This document shows positions 1-9,466 of a stretch of 64,000 nucleotides of DNA, piece by piece. The notes under the pieces are model-generated. The model did no database searches. It had not been told where the DNA came from and worked only from the letters and a program-made list of their open reading frames with translations. The stretch's first letter is position 1. The number at the start of each line of letters is the position of its first letter. A program made the position numbers and the translations under genes. Origin of the DNA: Betaproteobacteria bacterium (GTDB lineage Bacteria > Pseudomonadota > Gammaproteobacteria > Burkholderiales > Casimicrobiaceae); assembly GCA_016861105.1 (NCBI GenBank), contig BOKS01000004.1:186001-250000 (forward strand), read 5' to 3'.

Positions 1-309
1 GCCGCCGCGGCCGCCGGTGCGCCGCAGCGCGGCGATGCGCTCGCGGTAGGTCGCGGACCGCGCGACGAGCCGCTCGCGGTAGACGCGCTGCAGCGCGAGG
101 AAGCCGTCGAATCCGAGCGCCTTCGCGAAGCGGATGACCGCCGACGGCGGCACGCCGGTCGCCTGCGCGACCTCGGCGACGGTGGCGAGCGCCATCTGGT
201 CGGCGTTGTCGAGCGCGAAGCGGGCGATCCCCTGCAGTCGCGGCGGCAGCGTCGCGTAGCGCTCGGTCAGCGAGCGGGCGAACGTGTCGTATCGGGTGGC
301 GGCGCTCAT
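1..309 (-). CDS. RpiR/MurR-family transcriptional regulator, N-terminal part (runs off the left edge)
   Basis: The 103 codons visible encode the N-terminal helix-turn-helix domain of an RpiR-family regulator. The typical segments are seen: an early RLQGIARFALDNADQMALA helix, the TVAEVAQATGVPPSAVIRFA recognition region, and KALGFDGFLALQ after it. In this family a C-terminal SIS domain, here beyond the window edge, senses a sugar phosphate or other metabolite. The start is the ATG whose complement lies at 307-309. The gene is divergent from the Liv-type transporter operon that starts at 389, with an 18-base palindrome between them, so it is inferred to control that operon and itself. The effector cannot be told from the sequence. 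The family assignment is firm. Confidence 0.85.
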   Translation of the reverse strand, partial: MSAATRYDTFARSLTERYATLPPRLQGIARFALDNADQMALATVAEVAQATGVPPSAVIRFAKALGFDGFLALQRVYRERLVARSATYRERIAALRRTGGRGG

Positions 310-324
310 CGGGCCCTTGCCAGC

Positions 325-342
325 GTGGAACGTTTATTCTAC
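325..342. promoter_or_regulatory. Candidate RpiR operator between the divergent regulator and transporter operon
   Basis: GTGGAACGTTTATTCTAC is an imperfect palindrome of the form GTRGAA-N6-TTCYAC. It lies 16 bases before the regulator start and 47 bases before the transporter start, in the only AT-rich patch of this intergenic region. A further GTTCC/GGAAC pair sits just downstream (344-360). Its place and symmetry suit an autoregulated operator that controls both directions. No consensus for this regulator is known to me, so this is inferred from symmetry and position. Confidence 0.5.
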
Positions 343-388
343 TGTTCCCGATCATGGAACGACAACGCAGCCCCGCGAGGGCGCTCGC

Positions 389-1423
389 GTGAGCGCCGCG
401 GCCGATCCGGCGCCCTCCGGCGCGCTCGGCGCCGGGGACGCGGTCCCGGCCCGCGCCGCGCCCGCCACGCGGCTGCCGCGCCCGCTGGTGGCGCTGGTGC
501 TGCTGCTGGTCGCGGCGCCCTGGTGGCTGCCGGCCGTCGGGCTGTATCCCTACCTCGCGGTCGAGGTCGCGATCTTCATGCTCTACGCCCAGGGGTACAA
601 CCTGCTGCTCGGGCACTCCGGCCTGCCGTCGTTCGGGCACGGCGCGTTCTTCGGCGTCGGGGCCTATGCCTTCGGCCTGGCGCAGAAGCACGTCGTCGAG
701 AACCTGTGGGTCGACCTCGCCGCGGGCGTGCTCGTCGCCGCGCTGGCGGGGGCGCTCGTGGCCGCGTTCGTCTCGCACCGGCGCGGCATCTACTACGCGC
801 TGCTGACGATCGCCTTCGGCCAGGTGGCCTGGTTCGTGGCGATCAAGTGGCACTCGGTGACCGGCGGCGAGGACGGCCTGCTGAACCTGCGGCGCCCGGA
901 CGTCGACCTCGGCTTCGCGCGGCTGTCGATCGCCTCGAACGAGGGGCTATTCCTGCTGGTGCTGGCGCTGCTCGCGGCCGTCGTCCTCGGCTGCTGGCGC
1001 TTCGTGCACTCGCCGCTCGGCCGCGTGCTCGCCTGCATCCGCCAGAACGAGACGCGGGCGCGCTTCCTCGGCTACCGCGTCTGGTGGTGCAAGTTCGCCG
1101 TGTTCGTCCTGTCCACCGCGATCGCCGGGCTCGCGGGGGCGCTCTTCGCGATGGCGCAGCAGTCCGCCTACCCGAACGTGATGAGCCTGCACCAGTCGGG
1201 GTTCGTCGTGATGATGGTGCTGATCGGCGGCGGGCTGGCGAGCTTCTGGGGCCCGCTCGTGGGCGCCGCCTTCTTCATCCTCGCGCGCGACCTGCTGGGC
1301 GCCTACACCGAGACGTGGCTGCTGTGGTACGGGCTGGTCTTCATGGCCGTCGTGCTCTGGCAGCCCGAGGGGCTCGCGGGCATCTGGCGGCAGCTCCGCG
1401 CGACGGCCGCGCCCGGGCGCTGA
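389..1423 (+). CDS. livM: ABC transporter permease, branched-chain amino acid type (LivM-like)
   Basis: This is the inner-membrane permease of a Liv/HAAT-type ABC importer. It has about eight hydrophobic segments and the LivM signature GHSGLPSFGHGAFFGVGAY near residues 72-90. GTG at 389 is preferred (344 residues) because a GAGGG ribosome site lies about seven bases upstream and the upstream extension is not hydrophobic or conserved-looking. It overlaps nothing and is followed two bases later by the first ATPase. A LivH partner and a periplasmic binding protein are expected for a complete importer, but neither is present in the visible operon; they may lie left of the window or elsewhere. The link to a hydrolase pair downstream suggests the substrate is not simply leucine. 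Confidence 0.85.
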   Translation: MSAAADPAPSGALGAGDAVPARAAPATRLPRPLVALVLLLVAAPWWLPAVGLYPYLAVEVAIFMLYAQGYNLLLGHSGLPSFGHGAFFGVGAYAFGLAQKHVVENLWVDLAAGVLVAALAGALVAAFVSHRRGIYYALLTIAFGQVAWFVAIKWHSVTGGEDGLLNLRRPDVDLGFARLSIASNEGLFLLVLALLAAVVLGCWRFVHSPLGRVLACIRQNETRARFLGYRVWWCKFAVFVLSTAIAGLAGALFAMAQQSAYPNVMSLHQSGFVVMMVLIGGGLASFWGPLVGAAFFILARDLLGAYTETWLLWYGLVFMAVVLWQPEGLAGIWRQLRATAAPGR

Positions 1424-1425
1424 CG

Positions 1426-2165
1426 ATGGCGCTCTTCGAGGCCGTCCGCCTGCACAAGCGCTTCGGCCAGCGCGTCGTGCTCGAGGACATCACGCTCGCG
1501 TTCGAGGCGGGCACGACGACCGGCCTGATGGGGCCCAACGGCGCGGGCAAGACCACGTGCTTCAACGTGCTCACCGGGCACTTCGCGCCCACGCGCGGCC
1601 GCGTGCTGCTCGACGGCCGCGACGTCACCGGGCTCGCGCCGCAGACGATCGCGCGGCTCGGCGTGGCGCGGTCGTTCCAGACGATCAGCCTGTTCGACAC
1701 CGAGACGGCGCAGGACAACGTCGTCGTGGCGCTGCCGCGCATCCGCGCGCGCGTGGCCGACGCCTGGCGCGACCTCGCGCGCGACACGGCGGCACAGGAC
1801 GAGGCGGCGGCGCTGCTCGGTCGCGTCGGCCTGCGCGGCCGCGAACGCACCAGGGCGAGGGACCTGTCGTACGGCGAGCGGCGCGCGCTCGAGATCGCGC
1901 TCGCCCTCGCCGGCGACCCGCGCGTGCTCTTCCTCGACGAGCCGACGTCGGGGCTGGGCGCCGACGGGACGGCGCGGCTCGCCGACCTCGTGGCGGAGCT
2001 CAAGCGACGCTACACGATCGTGATGATCGAGCACGACATGCGCTTCCTCTTCCGGCTCGCCGACGTCGTGCACGTCATCCACTGGGGGCAGGTGATCGCG
2101 TCGGGCACGCCCGACGCGCTGCGCGGGGACCCGTGGGTCGCGCGCTCGCAGCTCGGGGCCGGCTG

Positions 2166-2166
<1 letters not shown>
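1426..2166 (+). CDS. livG: ABC transporter ATP-binding protein (LivG-like)
   Basis: A 246-residue cytoplasmic ATPase that powers the importer. Walker A GPNGAGKTT, the signature LSYGERRALEIA, Walker B VLFLDEPTSG and the switch histidine in MIEHDM are all present and correctly ordered. The motif GVARSFQTISLFDTETAQDNV is typical of LivG. It starts two bases after the permease stop, and its own stop overlaps the next start (TGATG), so it is translationally coupled. Confidence 0.9.
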
Positions 2167-2911
<745 letters not shown>

Positions 2912-2912
<1 letters not shown>

Positions 2913-3568
2913 TGGCCCGGCCGCCGCCCGCCGTGCGCGTCGAGGGGCTGGTCAAGCGCTACTTCGCGCCGGGCTGGCCGCGGCGCGAGACGTTCCGGCT
3001 GGAGGCGGACTTCACGGTGCACGGCCCGCAGACCGTCGGCCTGCTCGGCGCCAACGGCTCCGGCAAGACGACGCTCTTCGAGCTCCTGACCGGCAGCAAC
3101 CTTCCGACCGCGGGACGTGTCCGGGTGGACGGCCTCGACATCCACCGCGTGCGCTACGGCGAGCGCGACCGCCTCGCCATCCACTACCACCAGAGCTACC
3201 AGGTGCGCCACTTCCGGCGCACGACGCCGTCGTTCCTGCTCGCGCGCGCGGCTCGCGACCGCCCGCTCGTCCACCTGTTCGACGAGCCGCAGTTCTCGAT
3301 CGCCGACGGCTACATCGGCTTCATGCTGGCGTTCTTCCGCCGGCTGCGCTCCGAGGGGCGCGTCGTGTTCGTCTGCGTGCATCCCAACGAGCCTTTCCAC
3401 CTCGAGATCCTGCGCGAGGCGTGCGAGCGGTTCCTGTTCGTGCGCAGCGGTCGCATCGTCGAGTTCGCGGACTTCGGCGCGCTCGTCGCCGACGACGCGG
3501 TGCGCGCCTACCTCGGGGCACTCGCGCCGGCGGCGCCGGGCCGCCCGCCGGCCGCCGGCGTATCATGA
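2912..3568 (+). CDS. Third, atypical ABC ATPase lacking the signature subdomain
   Basis: A 218-residue ABC-type nucleotide-binding protein, coupled to livF by a TGATG overlap. It keeps Walker A (GANGSGKTT, about residues 49-57), a Q-loop-like YHQSYQ, Walker B LVHLFDEPQ, a D-loop-like SIAD and a histidine in VFVCVHP. Between the Q-loop and Walker B only about 30 residues remain, and no LSGGQ-like signature can be found. The helical subdomain therefore appears to be deleted. Such a protein could bind ATP but could not offer a signature to a partner subunit. It may be a regulatory or accessory ATPase of this transporter. The reading frame is clean and ends normally, so it does not look like a random pseudogene. 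Its role is unknown. Confidence 0.75.
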
Positions 3569-3589
3569 GCCTCCCGGCGAGGAGGCACG

Positions 3590-4051
3590 ATGCACTACGC
3601 GGCAACGATCGAATGGGCGCGCGGCGACGCGGCGTTCACGGACGCCAAGTATCCGCGCGCGCACCGCTGGCGCTTCGACGGCGGGACCGTCGTGCCGGGC
3701 TCGTCGTCGCCGCACGTCGTGCCGGCGCCCTACTCCGACGAGGCCGCCGTCGATCCCGAGGAGGCGTTCGTCGCGTCGCTGTCGTCGTGCCACATGCTCT
3801 GGTTCCTGTCGATCGCCGCGCAGCGCGGGTTCGTCGTCGACGCCTACGTCGACGAGGCCCGCGGGACCATGGCCCGCAACGCCGAGCGGCGCGTCGCCAT
3901 GACCGAGGTGGTGCTGCGGCCGCGGGTGCGCTTCCACGGGAGCGCGCCGGACGCCGCGACGCACGAGGCGCTGCACCACGAGGCACACGAGCGCTGCTTC
4001 ATCGCGAACTCGGTGCGCACCGAGGTCCGCGTCGAGCCGGCGATCGGCTGA
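3590..4051 (+). CDS. OsmC/Ohr-family protein
   Basis: A 153-residue OsmC-like protein. Members of this family are cytoplasmic thiol peroxidases that reduce organic hydroperoxides with a pair of cysteines. Both are visible: Cys67 in SLSSCHMLW and Cys136 in HERCFIANSV. A strong ribosome site (GAGGAGG) precedes the ATG. A TATCAT box at 3561-3566, inside the end of the previous gene, could be its own -10. The gene follows the transporter by 21 bases and is followed closely by the hydrolases, so it is probably co-transcribed with them. In this context a hydrolytic or detoxifying side role is possible, but only the family is certain. Confidence 0.88.
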   Translation: MHYAATIEWARGDAAFTDAKYPRAHRWRFDGGTVVPGSSSPHVVPAPYSDEAAVDPEEAFVASLSSCHMLWFLSIAAQRGFVVDAYVDEARGTMARNAERRVAMTEVVLRPRVRFHGSAPDAATHEALHHEAHERCFIANSVRTEVRVEPAIG

Positions 4052-4070
4052 AGACGCGCCGGTGGGCCGC

Positions 4071-5309
4071 ATGCGCTTCGGCGCCGACATCCTCCGCCAG
4101 GCCGACCTCCTCGCCGGCGTGACCGAGGAGGCGGGCAGGATCACGCGCACCTACCTGACGCCGCAGCACCGCGAGGCCGGCGAGTTGATCGCCGCGTGGA
4201 TGCGCGACGCGGGCATGGGGGCGCACTTCGACGCGCTCGGCAACGTCGTGGGCCGCTACGAGGCGCTCGATCCGCGCGCCGAGGTCGTGCTCACCGGCTC
4301 GCACATGGACAGCGTGGTCGACGCCGGCCGCTACGACGGCGTCTTCGGCATCCTGGCGCCGATCGCGTGCGTGCGCGACCTGCACGGCCGCGGCGCGCGG
4401 CTGCCGTACACGCTGGAGGTCGTCGCGTTCGGCGACGAGGAGGGCGTGCGCTTCGGCGTGTCGATGATCGGCAGCCGTGCGCTGGCCGGCCGCTTCGATG
4501 GCGCGGCGCTCGACCGCCGCGATGCGCAGGGTGTCTCGATGCGCGAGGCGCTGCACGCGTTCGGCGGCGACGAGTCGGCGATCCCGTCGCTCGCCCGGAC
4601 GCGGATCGCGGCCTTCGTGGAGGCGCACATCGAGCAGGGGCCGGTGCTGCTCGACGAGGGGCTGCCGGTAGGGGTGGTGACGTCGATCGCCGGCGGCACG
4701 CGCGTGCGCGCGCGGGTCGAGGGCGTGGCCGGGCACGCCGGCACCGTTCCGATGCCCGGGCGACGCGACGCGCTGGCGGCCGCGGCCGAGATGGTGCTGG
4801 CCGTGGAGGCGCACTGCCGGGAACGCGCGGACACGCTGGTCGGGACCGTCGGGAGGATCGCGGTCTGCGGCGGGGGCGCGATCAACGTCATCCCGGGGGA
4901 GGTCGAGTTCACCGTCGACCTGCGCTCGGGCGACGACGCGACGCGCAGGGCGGCGCTCGCGGCGGTCGAGCGGCGCTGCCGCGAGATCGCCCGGCGGCGG
5001 CGTGTCGCGCTGCACTGGGACGCGTTCTTCGAGCTCGCGGCGGCCCCGTGCGACGCGGCGCTGCAGGCGCAGCTGGCGGCGAGCATCGCCGCGCACGGCA
5101 TCGCGCCGCGCTTCCTGCCGTCGGGCGCCGGCCACGACGCCATGGAGTTCGCCGCGGTCGTGCCGGCGGCCATGCTGTTCGTCCGCTGCGGCGCAGGCGG
5201 CGTCAGCCACAATCCGCGCGAAACGCTCGCCGCGGAGGACGCGGAGGTCGCGACCAGCGTGCTGCTGCACTTCCTCGAGCACTTCGAGCCGCGCCAGCTC
5301 GCCCGCTGA
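4071..5309 (+). CDS. M20-family amidohydrolase (allantoate amidohydrolase / N-carbamoyl-L-amino acid hydrolase type)
   Basis: A 412-residue metal-dependent amidohydrolase of the AllC/HyuC group, which cleaves N-carbamoyl or ureido groups and releases ammonia. Metal-site motifs are seen in order: GSHMDSVVDAGRYDGVFG, VAFGDEEGVRFG, AHIEQGPVL, GHAGTVPM in the dimerisation/lid domain, and CGAGGVSHNPRE near the end. ATG 4071 was preferred to GTG 4062, but both are possible. It overlaps the next gene (TGATG). With the upstream importer and the second M20 enzyme, it suggests uptake and stepwise hydrolysis of an N-carbamoyl or ureido compound. The exact substrate cannot be decided from motifs alone. 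Confidence 0.87.
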   Translation: MRFGADILRQADLLAGVTEEAGRITRTYLTPQHREAGELIAAWMRDAGMGAHFDALGNVVGRYEALDPRAEVVLTGSHMDSVVDAGRYDGVFGILAPIACVRDLHGRGARLPYTLEVVAFGDEEGVRFGVSMIGSRALAGRFDGAALDRRDAQGVSMREALHAFGGDESAIPSLARTRIAAFVEAHIEQGPVLLDEGLPVGVVTSIAGGTRVRARVEGVAGHAGTVPMPGRRDALAAAAEMVLAVEAHCRERADTLVGTVGRIAVCGGGAINVIPGEVEFTVDLRSGDDATRRAALAAVERRCREIARRRRVALHWDAFFELAAAPCDAALQAQLAASIAAHGIAPRFLPSGAGHDAMEFAAVVPAAMLFVRCGAGGVSHNPRETLAAEDAEVATSVLLHFLEHFEPRQLAR

Positions 5310-6568
5310 TGGACGCTGGCGCCCGCCTGGCGGCCCGCCTCGACGCCCACGTTGACGCCGCGCACGACGAGGCCGTCGCGTTCCTGCGCGAGCTGGTGCG
5401 CGTGCCGACCGACACGCCGCCGGGCGACAACGCGGCGCACGCGGCGCGCACGGCGGAGCTGCTCGCGGCCATGGGCTTCGACGTGGAGCGCCATCCGGTG
5501 CCGCAGGCGGACGTCGTCGCCGCGGGGCTCGTCTCGCTCACCAATCTCGTGGTGCGGCGCCGCTACGGCGAGGGCCCGGTGATCGCGCTCAACGCGCACG
5601 GCGACGTCGTGCCGCCCGGCGAGGGCTGGACCAGGCCGCCCTACGACGGCGTCGTCGAGGACGGCCGCATGTACGGACGCGGCGTGGCCGTGTCGAAGTC
5701 CGACTTCGCCACCCATGCCTTCGCGCTGCGCGCCCTCGACGCCGCGGCGGCCGAGGGCGCGGCCGCCCCGCGCGGCAGCGTGGAGCTGCACTTCACGTAC
5801 GACGAGGAGTTCGGCGGCGAGCTCGGACCGGCCTGGCTGCTGCGGCGCGGCCTCACGAAGCCGGATCTCGCGATCGGCCCGGGGTTCTCGTACGCGATCG
5901 TCACTGCGCACAACGGCTGCCTGCAGCTCGAGGTCACGGTGCACGGCCGTGCCGCGCACGCGGCGATGCCGTCGACCGGCATCGACGCCCTGCAGGGCGC
6001 GGTGCGGATCCTCGACGCGCTGTACGCGCAGCACGCGGCCTACGCCGCGCGCCGCTCGGCGCTGGAGGGCATCACGTCGCCGACGCTGAACGTCGGCCGC
6101 ATCGAGGGCGGCACGAACACCAACGTCGTGCCGGCCAGGGTGGTGTTCCGGCTCGACCGGCGGATCATCCCCGAGGAGGACGCCGGCGCGGCGGAGGCCG
6201 GGCTCCGCGACGTGATCGCGAAGGCGGCGGCGCGCTCGCCAGGCTTGCGCGTCGAGGTCCGCCGCCTGCTGCTCGCGCGGCCGCTGGTGCCGTTGCCCGG
6301 CCACGAGCGCATCGCCGCGAGCCTCGCGCGCCACGGCGAGCGCGTGTTCGGCGAGCCGATCCGCACGACCGCGACGCCGCTCTACACCGATGCGCGGCAC
6401 TACGGCGAGGCCGGCGTTCCGGTCGTGCTCTACGGCGCCGGGCCGCGCACGATCCTCGAGGCGAACGCGAAGCGCGCCGACGAGAACCTGCTGCTCGAGG
6501 ACCTCCGCCGCGCGACCAAGGTGGTCGCGGCGACGCTCGCCGACCTGCTCGCCTCGCCGGCCCGATAG
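5309..6568 (+). CDS. M20-family peptidase/deacylase (ArgE/DapE-like)
   Basis: A 419-residue zinc-dependent hydrolase of the ArgE/DapE/CPG2 superfamily. The motifs are NAHGDVVPPGEGW (first metal ligand and aspartate), YGRGVAVSKSDF, YDEEFGGELGP (catalytic glutamate pair) and, near the end, LYTDARHYGEAGVP. Enzymes of this type remove acyl groups from amino acids or cleave the last residue of short peptides. Its ATG overlaps the stop of the preceding amidohydrolase, so the two are made together and probably act on the same nutrient. It is the last gene of the transporter operon; the next gene starts 113 bases further on. Confidence 0.85.
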   Translation: MDAGARLAARLDAHVDAAHDEAVAFLRELVRVPTDTPPGDNAAHAARTAELLAAMGFDVERHPVPQADVVAAGLVSLTNLVVRRRYGEGPVIALNAHGDVVPPGEGWTRPPYDGVVEDGRMYGRGVAVSKSDFATHAFALRALDAAAAEGAAAPRGSVELHFTYDEEFGGELGPAWLLRRGLTKPDLAIGPGFSYAIVTAHNGCLQLEVTVHGRAAHAAMPSTGIDALQGAVRILDALYAQHAAYAARRSALEGITSPTLNVGRIEGGTNTNVVPARVVFRLDRRIIPEEDAGAAEAGLRDVIAKAAARSPGLRVEVRRLLLARPLVPLPGHERIAASLARHGERVFGEPIRTTATPLYTDARHYGEAGVPVVLYGAGPRTILEANAKRADENLLLEDLRRATKVVAATLADLLASPAR

Positions 6569-6681
6569 CACGCGTCCCGGACATCCTCGGCGAGGCGATC
6601 GGCCTGGGGCCTCGATGGACGGCGTTTGCCGCCGCGCATAGACTGCACGCTCCTCGCGTCCCGGGAAGGAAGACCGTCGGC

Positions 6682-8442
6682 ATGGCCGCGGAGCGCGTTG
6701 CAAGGCGGCTGGCGGCGATCCTGGCGGCCGATGTCGTCGGCTACTCGCGGCTCATCCGCGCCGACGAGGAGGGCACGCTCGCCGCGCTGGAGCGTCTGCG
6801 CACCGAGATCATCCTCCCGGGGATCGCCGCGCACGGCGGGCGCGTCTTCAAGCTCGTGGGCGACGGCATCCTGGCCGAGTTCCCGAGCGTCGTCGAAGCC
6901 GTCCGCGCCGCCGTGGAGGTCCAGCGGGCGCTGGGCGGGCGCATCGCCGCGGGCTCGGCCGCACGGCGCATCGACCTTCGCATCGGCGTGAACCTCGGCG
7001 ATGTCATCGTCGACGGCGACGACCTTCAGGGCGACGTCGTCAACGTCGCGTCCCGGCTGGAGGGGTTGGCCGAGCCGGGGGGGCTCTGCCTGTCCACATC
7101 GGCCTACGAGCAGGTCCGCGATCGCATCGAGCTGGTCTTCGAGGACCTGGGCGAGCGGTCGGTCAAGAACATCGACCGCCCCTTGCGCGTGTGGCGTTGG
7201 GCGCAGGAAGCCTCGCCGGCGGCCGGGGCGCCGGGCCTGCCGCCGTCCGCTCGGGTGAAGCCGTCGATTGCCGTACTGCCCTTCGCCAACATCAGCGGCG
7301 ATCCGGACCAGGACTACTTCGCCGACGGGATCGTCGAGGAGATCATGACCGACCTTGCGTGCGTTCGCTGGCTGACGGTGATCGCCCGCAACTCGACATT
7401 CGCCTACAAGGGCAGGTCGCCCGACGTCCGCAACGTCGGTCGGGAGCTTGGCGTTCGCTACGCGCTCGAGGGCAGCGTGCGCAAGGCCGGGGGGAACGTG
7501 CGCATCGCTGCCCAGCTCGTCGAGGCGGACACCGGCGGGCAGCTCTGGGCCGGACGCTTCACGGGCCGTCTCGACGACGTCTTCGACCTCCAGGACCAGA
7601 TCACGGCCGGCGTGGTCGCGGCGATCGAGCCGTCGGTGCGCAAGGCCGAGATCGAGCGCGCCAAGCGCAAGCGTCCCGACAGTCTCGACGCCTACGATCT
7701 CTATCTGCGCGCGCTGGAGCAGTCCTACACCTTCACCCCGGCGGGAAGGTCGGCCGCCTTGTCGCTGCTGGATGCGGCGCTTGCCCTCGATCCCGGCTAC
7801 GCGGAGGCGCACGGCGTCGCCGCCTTCTGTCTGCAACAGCGCTACCTTTGGGGCGGCCGGGCGCCGGCTGACCGGGAGGCGGCGTTGCGTCACGCCGAGG
7901 CGGTCGCGGCGCTGCGGACCGACGACGCGACCACGCTCGCCCTGGCGGCGCTCGCCCTGAGCGCCCTCGGCGGCCGCCACGACGCGGCGCTCGCGATGGT
8001 GCAACGGGCGCTGGCGCAGAACCCGAGCTCGGCCACCGCGCACAACGCCAGCGCCCTGATCAACATGCTGCTCGGCCGTCCCGAAGAGGCCGAACATCAC
8101 GCCGAGCGCTCGCTGCGGCTCAGCCCCTTCGACCCGTTGCGCCACATCCCCGAGTGCACGCTCGCCGTTGCGAGCCTGGCGGCGGGCGAGAACGAGGCCG
8201 CGCTGATCCACGTCCGCAGGGGGCTGGAGGCCAATCCGGCGTTCACGCCCGGCCTCACGACGCTCGCGCTGTGCCTGGTCAGGCTCGGCCGGATCGAGGA
8301 AGCGCGAGAGGCCGTTCGCCGCATCATCGAGATCGCGCCCGACACCCGTGTCGCGAATCTGCAGGAGCGGTACCTCTTCGCGAACGGCCTCGGCTTCGAC
8401 CGCGTCGTCGCCGACCTGCGCGTCGCCGGCCTGCTGGAATGA
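6682..8442 (+). CDS. Class III adenylate/guanylate cyclase fused to a TolB-like domain and TPR repeats
   Basis: A 586-residue signalling protein. Residues about 5-175 form a class III nucleotidyl cyclase domain with both metal aspartates (LAADVVGYS and KLVGDGILAEF), the substrate lysine in the latter motif and the Asn/Arg pair in VVNVASRLEG, so it is probably active. Residues about 190-300 match the TolB-like N-terminal domain (SIAVLPFANISGDPDQDYFA). The rest is TPR-like helices. There is no membrane segment. Codon use is milder than in the neighbours (more third-position T). The gene sits beside a broken gene fragment, which together suggest later insertion. A TAGACT box at 6639-6644 may be its -10. 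Confidence 0.88.
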   Translation: MAAERVARRLAAILAADVVGYSRLIRADEEGTLAALERLRTEIILPGIAAHGGRVFKLVGDGILAEFPSVVEAVRAAVEVQRALGGRIAAGSAARRIDLRIGVNLGDVIVDGDDLQGDVVNVASRLEGLAEPGGLCLSTSAYEQVRDRIELVFEDLGERSVKNIDRPLRVWRWAQEASPAAGAPGLPPSARVKPSIAVLPFANISGDPDQDYFADGIVEEIMTDLACVRWLTVIARNSTFAYKGRSPDVRNVGRELGVRYALEGSVRKAGGNVRIAAQLVEADTGGQLWAGRFTGRLDDVFDLQDQITAGVVAAIEPSVRKAEIERAKRKRPDSLDAYDLYLRALEQSYTFTPAGRSAALSLLDAALALDPGYAEAHGVAAFCLQQRYLWGGRAPADREAALRHAEAVAALRTDDATTLALAALALSALGGRHDAALAMVQRALAQNPSSATAHNASALINMLLGRPEEAEHHAERSLRLSPFDPLRHIPECTLAVASLAAGENEAALIHVRRGLEANPAFTPGLTTLALCLVRLGRIEEAREAVRRIIEIAPDTRVANLQERYLFANGLGFDRVVADLRVAGLLE

Positions 8443-8507
8443 GGTGCGCCCGGCGGTGGCGGCCCCTGCGCCGGAGGGACCCTGGCGCGCCGGCAAGCGA
8501 AGCCTGA

Positions 8508-8756
8508 CAGGCAGCACCTGCAGCAGCGCCGGCCACGGGGATCGGCGAAGCGCGCAACGCGCTGATCGCGCGCGCCGCTTCGTGCCTCGTCGCGATCGGC
8601 GACAGCTTCGGGACGCTCTCCGAGGTGGCGCTCGCCCGCCCGTTCGGCAAGCGGGTCGTCGGGCTCGCCGGGGCGGCACGCATCGACGGCGTCGAGCACG
8701 TCGACGGCGCGCCGGCCGCGCTCGCGCGCGTGGCCGAGGTGGTGCTCGGCCTGTGA
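8508..8756 (+). pseudogene. C-terminal remnant of a LOG-family (TIGR00725-type) nucleotide-binding protein
   Basis: The frame ending at the TGA 8754-8756 reads TGIGEARNALIARAASCLVA, then IGDSFGTLSEVALARPFGKR. This is the second half of the LOG/SLOG fold, whose hallmark is the GG-GTLSE nucleotide-binding turn. The frame is closed by a TGA at 8505-8507, and there is no ATG, GTG or TTG before the conserved motifs, so the N-terminal half (roughly 90 residues in intact members) is missing. The break lies about 65 bases after the end of the cyclase gene, which may have replaced the missing part. Family membership is from memory of the motif. Confidence 0.6.
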
Positions 8757-8780
8757 AGCGAGGCGCGGCGCCGCGGCTCG

Positions 8781-8803
8781 GGCGGCCCCGCGCCGGGGCC
8801 GTC
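8781..8803. terminator. Hairpin between convergent transcripts
   Basis: CGGCCCCG-CGC-CGGGGCCG is a perfect 8-bp stem with a 3-base loop, extended by two further pairs (one G-T). It lies between the gene remnant on the plus strand and the convergent gene at 8821-9288, where a bidirectional terminator would be expected. There is no T-run on either side. Confidence 0.45.
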
Positions 8804-8820
8804 CGCGCTGGCGAACGCGG

Positions 8821-9288
8821 CTACGGCTTGAGGATGCCGCGCGCGGCCATCCGCTCGCAGGGATTGAAGCGGGGGCCGGGGCCCGGCTCCACGCCGCGCT
8901 CCTGCGCCCGTGCCGTCATCTGCGCGCGGTGCTCGGTCCAGTACGCGGTGCACTCCTGCAGCGTCGTGAAGCTGTGCATCCGGTCGCGGTGCTCGGCACG
9001 CTCGGCGTCGGTCATCAGCGAGCCGGCGCCGCCCGGGCCGTAGCCCATGCCGCGGCCCATCCGCCCGTAACCGCCGCCCGGGCCGTAGCCCGGCCCGCGC
9101 GGGCACTCCCCGGTCGCCGCACCGGTCGCAGCCCCGGTCGCGCACGGCCCGTAGCCCGCGCCGTAGCCCATGCCGTACCCGGGTCCGCCGCCGTAGCCCG
9201 GCCCGTATCCGCCGCCCGGGGCCGCGAGCGCGGCCGCCGCGGCGAAGGCCATCGCAAGTCCCGTCGCGAGCATCGTCCTCGTCGTCAT
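8821..9288 (-). CDS. Exported glycine/tyrosine-rich hypothetical protein
   Basis: A 155-residue protein not recognised as a named family. It has a clear signal peptide (MTTRTMLATGLAMAFAAAAA, cleavage near residue 22-23). A low-complexity stretch follows (about 24-90) rich in GYGPGY and GYGMGYG units with two cysteines, and then a charged, helical C-terminal part (about 90-155) with TDAERAEHRDRMHSF and a further cysteine pair. It is probably periplasmic. A candidate FNR/ANR-type site lies 75-88 bases upstream of the start, so expression may respond to oxygen or redox. The C-terminal helix resembles Spy/CpxP-like periplasmic proteins only loosely. Confidence 0.7.
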   Translation of the reverse strand: MTTRTMLATGLAMAFAAAAALAAPGGGYGPGYGGGPGYGMGYGAGYGPCATGAATGAATGECPRGPGYGPGGGYGRMGRGMGYGPGGAGSLMTDAERAEHRDRMHSFTTLQECTAYWTEHRAQMTARAQERGVEPGPGPRFNPCERMAARGILKP

Positions 9289-9362
9289 CGTCGTCTCCTG
9301 TCAGTCGCGGCGCGGTTGCAGCCGCCACGCCCCCACGATGATCCCGCGGCGCGGGCGCACGC

Positions 9363-9376
9363 TTGAGCGGCGTCAA
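9363..9376. promoter_or_regulatory. Candidate FNR/ANR-type binding site
   Basis: TTGAGCGGCGTCAA keeps the outer bases TTGA-N6-TCAA of the FNR/ANR consensus. It lies upstream of the minus-strand gene that starts at 9288. A weak -10-like GATCAT (complement of 9338-9343) would put the site about 38 bases before the transcription start. The match is partial and the site is inferred. Confidence 0.35.
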
Positions 9377-9466
9377 CGCGCGCCGGCCGCGGCGCGGCGA
9401 CTTTGTAACGCGATGTGAGCGGCCGCGCGCCGCCGGGGCGCGCACTGCAAGAGGTGTGACGAAACG

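Noticed and set aside
4331-6703. 790-codon minus-strand frame opposite the two M20 genes
   Set aside because: Low-complexity Arg/Ala/His-rich translation with no family-like motifs; it mirrors the GC-rich codons of the real plus-strand genes.
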